A stretch of 41,978 nt of DNA from an uncultured bacterium (GTDB taxonomy: Bacteria; Myxococcota_A; UBA9042; PHBI01), in the NCBI GenBank assembly GCA_938040325.1, contig CALHXW010000166.1, forward strand, positions 1 through 41,978, written 5' to 3'. The stretch's first letter is position 1. Each line of letters opens with the position of its first letter. The notes beneath the pieces were generated by a model that worked only from the letters and a program-made list of their open reading frames with translations, made no database searches and was not told the origin of the DNA. The position numbers and the translations under genes were made by a program. Below, piece by piece: positions 1 through 5,444 of this stretch.

Positions 1-39
1 TGCGACCGCTTATGGCTGGGTCGGTCGCACCCATCGCTG

Positions 40-68
40 ACGTCGCTCCCACCCCGTTGGGGCGACGT
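40..68 (-). terminator. Strong hairpin downstream of the Ro gene
   Basis: ACGTCGC (40-46) pairs with GCGACGT (62-68) and CCCA (48-51) with TGGG (58-61), giving an 11-bp stem with one bulged base and a 6-nt loop. It lies 45 nt past the Ro/TROVE stop codon. There is no T-run after it on the minus strand, so it may be a factor-dependent end or an RNA-stabilising hairpin rather than a classical terminator. A second 8-bp inverted repeat (1-8 with 22-29) follows at once. Confidence 0.35.
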
Positions 69-113
69 CTCCCAGAAAACTCAAGCCGCACGCGCGCGAG
101 TCGAGCAAGCCGC

Positions 114-1616
114 TCAGGCCGCGGCGCCGGCACGACTGCGGACGTGGTCGACCAGGGTGCCGAAGCCTTGACCCGCTAGGGCGACAAACTTCAGTGCCTG
201 ATCCGACCAGCCGTAGACGTACCAGGTGCGCGCGTCGGCTTTAGGCGTCAGACCGTGGCGGTAAGGCGACACATCGATGATGAACACGTTGACGTTCGGG
301 TTCACCTTCGCGCGGTAGCGGTCGAGCACGTCCACAAAGGGCGTGCCCTGGTTCTGCTGCTCGTCGGTGATCATCACGATGTTGTCGACACGGTCGCGGT
401 CCTTTAGCAGGCGCTCCATCGGCAGCGCCACGTTGGTGCCGCCACGGGCCTTGATGGCCTGCGCCTGGGTCAGCACCGAGTCGCGGGCTGAGACGCTGAC
501 CTCCTCGAGCTCGTGGTCGAACGCAAGCAAGCGACCGTTGAGCTCAGCCTTGCGGAGCGTGCAGATGGCGAAGAGTGCCGCCGTCTGCATGAAGCCGCTC
601 ATCGAACCGGAGCGGTCAAGCATCACGGCCGTGCGGCCGGTTACGCTTGGCACGCTTGCAAACGAGAGCTCCAGGGCCTCCCGCAGCGCATCCTTGACCC
701 AGGCGCTCTGGACCTTGCCGGCAGCGGTCAGAAACCGAAACGGCAGGATCTTGGACGCCTCGATCACCCGCGGGTTGGTGAAGAGCGCGGTCACGTGCTC
801 CCGGTGGGCATCGAGCACGCCGTGTCGCTCAAGGGCAGCGAGATGACGCAGCAGCGCGAAGACCGGCAGCTGCGGCACCAGAGCGGACCAGAGCCGACGC
901 GACGAGCCGATGAAGGGCGTGACGACCTCGTGCGGTAGACGGCCTGCGACGATCGCTGCGGCACGGTCGTCGTCGGTCGTTGCACGCTTGAGGTCGGCGT
1001 ACGCAGCGAGCTGTGGCAGCTCTGCGAGCGACGTCGACTTGCCGGCTAGGTGCGTGAAGAGCGCAGCCTTTGAGGCGCCTTTCGGGTGGTAGATCCGCAC
1101 CAGGTCCTTGAGGCTGTAGCCGCGAGACGCGCCGCCGTACTTGATGGCCCAGTACGGCGTCATCCGATCGGCCAGCCAGCGACCCGCGACACGCTTGATG
1201 CGTCGGCCGCCGTGGTTGCCGCGCAGTGCCTTGGTCACGGTCGCAAAGTCGCAGAGATCGTTCGGCGTGCGGATCACGCCGCCAAACGCTCGCTCAAAGT
1301 GCGGACCGTCGACCGATGCCAACATCGCCAGCCCGTAGATAGGTTGGCTGCGCATGAAGCCCTCCGAGCGTGCGTAGACGAGCGCGTCGGCGCAGAACGC
1401 CGGGTCGAGCGCGACCATCTCGCGGTGCACCGAGGCTGCGTCGGCGACGAGCTCGCGCTGTGAGGCGTAGAACGTCTGGCCGAAGGTGTTGGTCAACAGG
1501 GTCTGAAGGTACCGCTCATGCGGCGAGCGCTCCCAAGCAGGGTAGCGGTCGTGGTTGGTAGCGGGAGCGCCAGCGCTGCGAGCGCGGGCACCGAAGAGTC
1601 GACGTAGCCGGGTCAT
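114..1616 (-). CDS. rsr: Ro60-like TROVE domain protein with C-terminal VWA domain
   Basis: A 500-residue Ro60 orthologue (Rsr). The N-terminal two thirds (about residues 30-315) form the TROVE HEAT-repeat ring that in known Ro proteins binds misfolded RNA ends in its cavity and Y RNAs on its outside. The C-terminal third is a von Willebrand A domain with a complete MIDAS: DRSGS at about 334-338, Thr in GGTN at about 394, and Asp in MITDE at about 418. The start at 1616 is preceded by GGAGG five bases upstream. An in-frame extension to 1787 runs through the upstream hairpins and sORF and is rejected. Known bacterial Ro partners are Y RNAs, PNPase or RNase II, and often RtcB/RtcA; none of the protein partners is visible here, but the gene is close to the window edge. 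Upstream on the same strand is an array of abnormal tRNAs, the likely RNA clients or partners (inference). Confidence 0.93.
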   Translation of the reverse strand: MTRLRRLFGARARSAGAPATNHDRYPAWERSPHERYLQTLLTNTFGQTFYASQRELVADAASVHREMVALDPAFCADALVYARSEGFMRSQPIYGLAMLASVDGPHFERAFGGVIRTPNDLCDFATVTKALRGNHGGRRIKRVAGRWLADRMTPYWAIKYGGASRGYSLKDLVRIYHPKGASKAALFTHLAGKSTSLAELPQLAAYADLKRATTDDDRAAAIVAGRLPHEVVTPFIGSSRRLWSALVPQLPVFALLRHLAALERHGVLDAHREHVTALFTNPRVIEASKILPFRFLTAAGKVQSAWVKDALREALELSFASVPSVTGRTAVMLDRSGSMSGFMQTAALFAICTLRKAELNGRLLAFDHELEEVSVSARDSVLTQAQAIKARGGTNVALPMERLLKDRDRVDNIVMITDEQQNQGTPFVDVLDRYRAKVNPNVNVFIIDVSPYRHGLTPKADARTWYVYGWSDQALKFVALAGQGFGTLVDHVRSRAGAAA

Positions 1617-1650
1617 GGTTGCCTCCATTGCTGGCAGTTCGGCGATGCCG

Positions 1651-1708
1651 TCTGACCCGAACTTCGGATCAGACGACACCGCCCTTCGTGATGGGCCGAA
1701 CTTCGGCC
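1651..1708 (-). promoter_or_regulatory. Two CCGAAGTTCGG dyads in the Ro gene leader
   Basis: Two inverted repeats share the core CCGAAGTTCGG on the minus strand. The first, 1694-1708, is the palindrome GGCCGAAGTTCGGCC. The second, 1651-1673, is a 9-bp stem (TCTGATCCG with CGGGTCAGA) around the loop AAGTT. Their centres are 39 bp apart, and the second ends 35 bases before the Ro start codon. They could be paired operators for a regulator, or RNA hairpins. As I recall it, the Ro-binding helix of Y RNAs carries a (C)CGAAG element, so an autoregulatory Ro site in the mRNA is possible (inference only). Confidence 0.5.
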
Positions 1709-1809
1709 GCTGCATGTGCGGGACGTCCCGCGTAGTGATGGCTTTCATACGCCTCAAGAGGCGCGCGCTGACGAAGCCGACGTACAAGCGCAGAGAACAG
1801 GTGTCGCAT
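1669..1809 (-). CDS. Small basic ORF (46 codons) upstream of the Ro gene
   Basis: Starts MRHLFSALVRRLRQR and ends ITKGGVV. It is preceded by a near-perfect ribosome-binding site, AGGAGG with five bases to the ATG, which is the main reason to believe it is translated. The peptide is Arg-rich at the N terminus and has no recognisable domain. Its stop codon lies inside the second CCGAAGTTCGG hairpin, and the first hairpin lies within its coding sequence. It ends 52 bp before the Ro start codon. It may be a leader peptide whose translation opens these hairpins, or a small RNA-binding protein co-expressed with Ro. Neither can be shown from sequence alone. Confidence 0.45.
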   Translation of the reverse strand: MRHLFSALVRRLRQRAPLEAYESHHYAGRPAHAAAEVRPITKGGVV

Positions 1810-1999
1810 GACAGCCTCCTGTTGGTGATGGTGGATGGGGTCGCCCCACACGGCTGGTGGGGCAGATGCGGAGCGCTATGCTTGGTCCCGTCACCGTCAA
1901 CGTGGCTCCGCCACGCCTCGGGTTTGGTCGCTGCGCTCCCCTCCGGAACCGGCGCCTAGCACCCCGCCTCTACCCCACCCGCCGCGCGTCGCGACCCCA

Positions 2000-2036
2000 A
2001 CCACCATCACTCTCGGACTCGAATCCTGATGGTGGT
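2000..2036 (-). other. 10-bp stem-loop with a T-loop-like hairpin inside
   Basis: Between the tRNA-like array and the small ORF (gap 1810-2086), ACCACCATCA pairs perfectly with TGATGGTGGT. The minus-strand loop contains GGATTCGAGTCC, which looks like a T-arm but would have A-C at the obligatory 53-61 pair if read as one. It may be a degenerate tRNA fragment, a processed RNA end or a minihelix-like small RNA. The rest of 1810-1999 is G-rich on the minus strand, with no convincing gene. Confidence 0.4.
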
Positions 2037-2086
2037 GCGCGGGCCGCTTTAGGGCGCTGGTTGGTGGTTCGAGGTTTGGTGCACCC

Positions 2087-2121
2087 TGCGATTTACAGTC
2101 GAAGTAGCTCCGTGAATCGCC
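2087..2121 (-). ncRNA. tRNA-Tyr(GTA)-like anticodon arm with an 18-nt insertion
   Basis: Minus-strand GGCGA pairs with TCGCA (four of five pairs) around an 18-nt insert followed by CTGTAAA, a perfect tRNA-Tyr GTA anticodon loop. The same arrangement, with the same insert length and a closely related insert, occurs in the permuted tRNA-Lys at 3087-3121, and the surrounding block of about 46 nt is repeated at both places. No matching T-arm, acceptor stem or D-arm was found beside this copy, so it is either a remnant or part of an RNA that does not fold as a cloverleaf. Confidence 0.45.
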
Positions 2122-2142
2122 TCGCCGACTTCGTAGAGAGTG

Positions 2143-2375
2143 TGGTGTCCCGAGGAGGACTCGAACCTCCGTCTCGCGCTGTTCAGGCGCGCGCTATGAC
2201 GGCGTTTGTGCAGGCTGCGTCGTTGGCGCGCCGACGCCGGTCGAGATTCAAGGCGCGAGGGTGCAGGACTGGCGGGCCAATTCAAACCCGAGCAACGAAG
2301 AAGCTCGTTTGGCGCCGGTGTGCTAGCGGCACAGCGTGTACAAATGCCGTCATCAGCCAGCTCAGCTATCGGGAC
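2143..2375 (-). tRNA. tRNA-Phe(GAA) with a ~158-nt insertion in the D-loop
   Basis: All cloverleaf parts are present: acceptor GTCCCGA with TCGGGAC (7 bp), D-stem GCTG with TAGC, anticodon stem CGCGC with GCGCG around CTGAACA (anticodon GAA), T-stem GGAGG with CCTCC around TTCGAGT, A73 and an encoded CCA. The total is 233 nt against 75 expected. The extra sequence lies in the D-loop after the AGCTGGC segment and just before A21. It begins and ends with an inverted repeat (2196-2209 with 2340-2353, 13 of 14 pairs), so it would project as a long hairpin from the D-loop. Alternatives are a Y-RNA-like tRNA mimic, or a tRNA that needs unusual splicing. No group I or II intron core was recognised. 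Confidence 0.7.
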
Positions 2376-2386
2376 GTTGAAAGGAG

Positions 2387-2458
2387 AGACGATGATGGGA
2401 CTCGAACCCATGCGGGGCGGCTTAACAGGCCGCTGCTCTGCCACTGAGCTACATCGTC
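2387..2458 (-). tRNA. tRNA-Asn(GTT)
   Basis: A complete 72-nt cloverleaf: acceptor GACGATG with CATCGTC (7 bp), D-arm GCTC/GAGC, anticodon stem GCGGC with GCCGC around CTGTTAA (anticodon GTT), 5-nt variable loop, and T-stem ATGGG with CCCAT around TTCGAGT. No CCA is encoded and the discriminator base would be U, where tRNA-Asn normally has G. This suggests a non-standard or non-aminoacylated molecule. It begins 11 nt before the 5' end of the interrupted tRNA-Phe in transcription order. Confidence 0.8.
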
Positions 2459-2719
2459 ATTGCGCGAATCGACATCCCAGGCGGGCACCGATGTCCCGCG
2501 CCCGCGACGACATCGGCGAGGGCACAGCAGGTCAATCGCCGACGCATCATGGACGCCTCGATCTCCTCGTCGCTGGCGTCATACAGCCACTGCGCAACCA
2601 AGATTCAGGCGCACGTCAGAGGGGCTCCGCCGTCTCACGCCTTCCACATCGGGGATGGAGCATCGGAGATATCCGCAGATGGGCTGGAGCCCATCGAACG
2701 CACGCGGAAAAAGAAGGAG
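2459..2719 (-). other. Spacer between tRNA-Asn and the interrupted Leu-type tRNA
   Basis: No gene is supported here. It contains an 8-bp inverted repeat (CCGATGTC 2488-2495 with GACATCGG 2509-2516), a TGCGC/GCGCA repeat near 2591-2613, and at 2679-2720 the 3' flank shared with the other tRNA-Leu copy. That flank includes an 8-bp dyad, GATGGGCT with AGCCCATC, right behind the tRNA. More structured RNA in this spacer is likely but not resolvable by eye. Confidence 0.4.
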
Positions 2720-2979
2720 TACCGCCGGTAGGAGTCGAACCTACATGCCGAAGCCACAGGGTCGAGCTTGCATCTGTTGCGAAACTTCGCGCGAGAGCAA
2801 GGAGGCGTTGTGCTCGTGCGGGCGCGCGGAGCAGCGGTAGGCGATAATGTGTCGAGACCCCTTGAGTCCTGCCGGTGTGAGCACGGTCGCACGAGTGCAG
2901 CGCATCCGACGCTCGCAGCCGAAGTTTCGCAACAGATGCGTGCGAAGCCTGCTACGTTTACCAATTTCGCCACGGCGGC
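2720..2979 (-). tRNA. Leu-type tRNA interrupted by 180 nt in the anticodon loop
   Basis: Acceptor, D-arm, variable region and T-arm are nearly identical to the intact tRNA-Leu(CAA) at 3279-3358. Here the anticodon stem GCAGG/CCTGT encloses 187 nt instead of 7. The insert contains a perfect 20-bp inverted repeat (2770-2789 with 2920-2939). If 180 nt were removed at the TCG direct repeat at its borders, the loop would read CTTCGAC, anticodon TCG, which is not a Leu anticodon. The product may therefore not be a decoding tRNA. It has A73 and no encoded CCA. Group I introns occur in bacterial tRNA-Leu anticodon loops, but no P/Q/R/S core was recognised and the insert is short for one. Confidence 0.65.
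2770..2939. repeat. 20-bp perfect inverted repeat inside the interrupted Leu-type tRNA
   Basis: Left arm 2770-2789 and right arm 2920-2939 are exact reverse complements over 20 bases, with 130 bases between them. Pairing stops on both sides at mismatches. No target-site duplication flanks the element, which argues against a recent MITE insertion. As RNA it would form a long rigid helix projecting from the anticodon position. Confidence 0.8.
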
Positions 2980-3029
2980 ATGGGGGGAGGCCCGAGAAGA
3001 CGAGGGTGGTGGCCATGAAGCACATGTCC

Positions 3030-3121
3030 TGCTCTACCACTGAGCTACTGCCAGACTCTGGCAGGCAGGATTCGAACCTGCGTCCTGGCGATTAAGAGTC
3101 GAAGTATCTCCATGTATCGCC
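3030..3121 (-). tRNA. Circularly permuted tRNA-Lys(CTT) with an 18-nt anticodon-loop insertion
   Basis: Read on the minus strand, the order is: anticodon stem GGCGA (3117-3121), 18-nt insert (3099-3116), loop CTCTTAA (3092-3098), stem TCGCC, variable AGGAC, T-arm GCAGG-TTCGAAT-CCTGC (3065-3081), 3' acceptor strand CTGCCAG (3058-3064), A, GT, 5' acceptor strand CTGGCAG (3048-3054), TA, and D-arm GCTC-AGTGGTA-GAGC ending with A26 at 3030. Rejoined at 26/27 this gives a perfect 72-nt cloverleaf with 7+4+5+5 paired bases. No separate partner half exists on either side: tRNA-Pro ends at 3140 and the next tRNA starts at 2979. This is also the topology expected of a Y RNA whose tRNA-like module has a capped acceptor stem and free ends at the anticodon position. 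Confidence 0.75.
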
Positions 3122-3139
3122 TCGTCAACTCGGACGGAT

Positions 3140-3216
3140 TGGTCTGGGCAGCAGGACTCGAACCTGCGGCCTCCGGCTTCCAAAGCCGGCGCTCTTCGCG
3201 ACTGAGCTACACCCAG
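3140..3216 (-). tRNA. tRNA-Pro(TGG)
   Basis: A 77-nt cloverleaf with acceptor CTGGGTG/TGCCCAG (five Watson-Crick and two G-U pairs), C1 and A73 as expected for bacterial tRNA-Pro, anticodon stem CCGGC/GCCGG around TTTGGAA (anticodon TGG), T-arm GCAGG-TTCGAGT-CCTGC, and an encoded CCA. The D-loop AGTCGCGAA lacks the conserved G18-G19 pair, which would weaken docking of the D-loop on the T-loop. Confidence 0.85.
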
Positions 3217-3237
3217 CGAGTCAATGGCGCTGTCTCA

Positions 3238-3279
3238 ATGGGCTGGGTCCCATGGAATGCACGCGGATCAAGAAGGAGT
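3238..3279 (-). repeat. Duplicated 3' flank of the two Leu-type tRNAs
   Basis: The 42 bases directly downstream of the intact tRNA-Leu (3238-3279) match the 42 bases downstream of the interrupted copy (2679-2720) with about seven differences. The two tRNAs therefore arose by segmental duplication, and the insertion distinguishes the copies. Both flanks carry a short dyad containing CCCAT that could guide 3' processing. Confidence 0.7.
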
Positions 3280-3358
3280 ACCGCCGGTAGGAGTCGAACC
3301 TACATGCCGAGGCCACTGGGTTTGAGCCAGCTGCGTTTACCAATTTCGCCACGGCGGC
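3279..3358 (-). tRNA. tRNA-Leu(CAA)
   Basis: An 80-nt class II tRNA: acceptor GCCGCCG/CGGCGGT (G1-U72 wobble), D-arm GCG/CGC with the AAATTGGTAAA loop typical of tRNA-Leu, anticodon stem GCTGG/CCAGT around CTCAAAC (anticodon CAA), and T-arm GTAGG-TTCGACT-CCTAC. A73 is present, CCA is not encoded. The variable arm is short (GCC/GGC). It is the uninterrupted paralogue of 2720-2979. Confidence 0.87.
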
Positions 3359-3393
3359 GTGGAAGCAGGGGGGGCTGCGCACGAGGATGGAGG

Positions 3394-3484
3394 TGGCGGA
3401 GAGGGTGGGAATCGAACCCACAGGGCCTATCGGCCCGTCCGTTTAGCAAACGAATACGGCTCAGCCAGTCTCCGTCGCCTCTCC
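3394..3484 (-). tRNA. tRNA-Ser(GCT)
   Basis: A 91-nt class II tRNA: acceptor GGAGAGG/CCTCTCC, anticodon loop TTGCTAA (anticodon GCT), a long variable arm with a GGGCC/GGCCC stem, T-arm GTGGG-TTCGATT-CCCAC, G73 as required for Ser, and an encoded CCA. Position 8 would be C instead of the near-universal U. It is the first member of the minus-strand array. Confidence 0.88.
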
Positions 3485-4224
3485 GCAGCCGAATTCTTGT
3501 GAGAAGTGCAGGTTAGGGGGCTTGGTGGGGTAGGCGTTCGGCTGCTCAGCACAGCGGGCGAGTCGCCGACGTTTGGGTACACTGCGGCGAACCGAAACCC
3601 GTTATCTCGTCGAGCGGAAGTGTCCTCGCGGATAAACGCCAGACCCAAATCAAGCGCTGCTGGTGTGGGGGGTGTCGGTCCACCATCGGGAGCGAGGATA
3701 GTCGGTGCGGGAGGTGGGTCGTCGTTGCCTTACGAAGGAGCCCCCCGGAGTCGCCTCGCGGCCGGCCGACACGCACAGAATGCATGTCGACCAGCGGGTG
3801 TGTGGTTGAGATGCCGTCCAGCACGCCCGGACTCTCCGGGACATTGCTGGACGGCACTCGTAAAGTCCCATCGCGGCCTGCTCCGCTCTTCGCGCCAAGA
3901 TCGACGCCGCAGAGTCCAGACCGTGATGGGCCGTCCGGGTATTCGGTTGTGAAAGATCGCATCTCTCGAGATTGCCGCGCAACTCTGCGAGAGTGCCGTT
4001 TGACAGTGAGGCACTTGTTGGTACGGCTTTGACGGCCGTGTTCTATCGCGCCGTAGCGCGCCGCGAGTCGCCGCCGTTGGACGTGAATCTGCATCACTTT
4101 AAGCTCCAGACCGCTTGTGTTCGTGGGTCGGATGAGCTGCGTTGGATGGCAGTGTCATGTCCTTGTTGACGTTCGCTGGTGGTGTTTCGTGCTCTCAGAT
4201 GTCTCTCTTGCTGTTGTGGTGACC
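3485..4224. other. Intergenic stretch with a long nested hairpin
   Basis: No coding region is convincing here; overlapping open frames have no ribosome-binding sites and no family resemblance. The notable element is 3813-3855: an 11-bp perfect stem (GCCGTCCAGCA with TGCTGGACGGC) enclosing a second 6-bp stem (CCCGGA with TCCGGG). It has no T-run on either side, so it looks like a structured RNA or operator rather than a terminator. The promoter of the tRNA array should lie just above 3484, but no clear -35/-10 pair was identified. Confidence 0.4.
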
Positions 4225-4258
4225 AAAAAAAAGGCCGGAACTCGTTGGAGTTCCGGCC
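4225..4258 (-). terminator. Rho-independent terminator
   Basis: A perfect 11-bp stem (GGCCGGAACTC with GAGTTCCGGCC, loop of four bases) is followed on the minus strand by eight T residues (4225-4232). It ends minus-strand transcription coming from 4281-5295, which isolates the tRNA/Ro region from the upstream regulator gene. Confidence 0.93.
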
Positions 4259-4280
4259 CGTGACTCGCGTCGTGCGAGGG

Positions 4281-4538
4281 TTAGGTGATGGAACCCCGGT
4301 TGGGATTCGTGGCCGTGTGGCCCACATTCAGGATGTCTTCGAAGCGTGCTTGAGCGTTCATGTCGTCAACGATGCTGCCCGTCGGGTCGGCATAGTCGGC
4401 TGAGGCTCCGCGTAGTTTCCACCCAGACGCTAAGCGGCTTCCGCCGGTGCTGGCACTCGCTGGGACGCTCATCGATGAGGCCGCGAGTGCCTCCATGGGG
4501 AGCTGGAACGAGATAAGTCTGGTGAAACAAGCGCGCAT
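4281..4538 (-). CDS. Hypothetical small protein ahead of a terminator
   Basis: An 85-codon ORF ending 22 bp before the terminator. It is not recognised. The C-terminal part is mixed polar and acidic (IVDDMNAQARFEDILNVG, then NPNRGSIT), the N-terminal part Ser/Ala-rich. No good Shine-Dalgarno site was found for the first ATG or for the alternative at 4496, and no domain or signal peptide is apparent. Its placement directly before a strong terminator suggests that the transcript end serves this gene or an RNA in the 4281-4800 interval. It could be a small peptide precursor or spurious. Confidence 0.3.
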   Translation of the reverse strand: MRACFTRLISFQLPMEALAASSMSVPASASTGGSRLASGWKLRGASADYADPTGSIVDDMNAQARFEDILNVGHTATNPNRGSIT

Positions 4539-4809
4539 TGAAGTTGATGATTCCTTGTCGAGAGGGTGTGTCTCGGTGCATCCGAGAGGGTCGTGTTCTG
4601 CTCGCTAGCCGGGCTTCGTCCAGCGATGAGCGGACAATAGTGCGTGAAAGTGTGCCAGTCAAGTGCCGTCTTGTGACATTTGTCACTCCCAGGCAGGTTG
4701 GTGCGCTCAAACCGCCGCCCGGCGTGCTCCGCGCTTCCGCCGCCGCTTGGAGTTGGCGACGCGTCGCGGTCGGCTTGGATCAGCTCAGGTGCCTGTTACG
4801 GCCGGCTAC

Positions 4810-5295
4810 TCAGCCCGTGCGATCGGTCGGCTTCGTCCGCGCGAGCTGGTCGAGCTTCTTCTGGCTCACGTCCCGGATGAAGCGAACCTCGGTCAGGGTC
4901 TGCTCGAGGTGTTGCTTGCGCTCTTCCAGCTCGTCGATGAACTGGCTTGAGCGTTCGACGACGCGTGCGAGCTGCTTGACGCGTCCCTCGCCGTGTTCGC
5001 CGTAGAGATCGAGATACTCGCGGATGTCGTCAAGAGACATGCCCAAGCGCTTGCCGCGTAGGATCAGGATGAGTCGCGCCCTCTCGCGCCGCCCGTACAC
5101 CCGAGTGGTCCCGACGCGCTTGGGGCTGAGAAGTCCCTTGTCCTCATAGAAGCGGATCGCCCGGTGGGTCGTCCCGAGCTCTGTCGCCAAGTCAGCGATG
5201 CCGAAGACGTCCTGGGTTGCGCGCTGTCGATGCGCGTCAAGGAAGCTTCCTGGGTGATCGGTTGCCCTCGAGCTGGGCGTCTTGGCGTCGTCCAT
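4810..5295 (-). CDS. MerR-family transcriptional regulator, LiuR-like
   Basis: 161 residues. The MerR winged-helix DNA-binding domain spans about residues 31-100 (FGIADLATELGTTHRAIRFYEDKGLL, here cited in part as IADLATELG and RAIRFYEDKGLL), followed by a dimerising coiled coil (about 105-150, ELEERKQHLEQTL). No Cys-rich metal site is seen at the C terminus, so it is not a classical metal sensor. It is divergent from an acyl-CoA dehydrogenase/carboxylase operon, with the palindrome TGACGTTAACGTCA between them. That matches the known LiuR type, a MerR-family repressor of branched-chain amino acid degradation whose operators resemble ACGTTAACGT. The ATG at 5295 has AAGG about eight bases upstream. 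Confidence 0.85.
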   Translation of the reverse strand: MDDAKTPSSRATDHPGSFLDAHRQRATQDVFGIADLATELGTTHRAIRFYEDKGLLSPKRVGTTRVYGRRERARLILILRGKRLGMSLDDIREYLDLYGEHGEGRVKQLARVVERSSQFIDELEERKQHLEQTLTEVRFIRDVSQKKLDQLARTKPTDRTG

Positions 5296-5357
5296 GCGGC
5301 ACCTTGCGTTATTTGGGTTCCTCGGTCAACAGGTTGGTGACCGATGTGGTAGTTGCT

Positions 5358-5371
5358 TGACGTTAACGTCA
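5358..5371. promoter_or_regulatory. LiuR-type operator palindrome
   Basis: TGACGTTAACGTCA is a perfect 14-bp palindrome, 62 bp upstream of the MerR gene start and 73 bp upstream of the carboxyltransferase start. It overlaps a -35-like TTGACG on the plus strand (5357-5362). LiuR sites described in proteobacteria have the same ACGTTAACGT core, so regulation of both divergent units from this site is likely. Confidence 0.75.
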
Positions 5372-5444
5372 GCCGGTGGTCATCATGTCGACATGAACGA
5401 CCGTGAGAGCTTCGATAACGACGTTGACGCCGGAGACAGCTGGC

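Noticed and set aside
1617..1787. N-terminal extension of the Ro protein by 57 residues
   Set aside because: It lacks a ribosome-binding site and runs through two hairpins and the small ORF, while the ATG at 1616 has GGAGG at the right distance.
2770..2939. MITE or small transposon
   Set aside because: The 20-bp perfect terminal repeats fit, but there is no target-site duplication and no second copy in the window.
2743..2965. Group I intron in the Leu-type tRNA
   Set aside because: The site (anticodon loop of tRNA-Leu) is typical, but the insert is only 180 nt, has a 20-bp perfect inverted repeat instead of a P3-P8 core, no recognisable P/Q/R/S elements, and does not leave a Leu anticodon when removed.
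2206..3516. Plus-strand open frames across the tRNA region
   Set aside because: They contain the GFEPP/DSNLRPG-type strings that arise from reading tRNA T-arms on the opposite strand and have no ribosome-binding sites.
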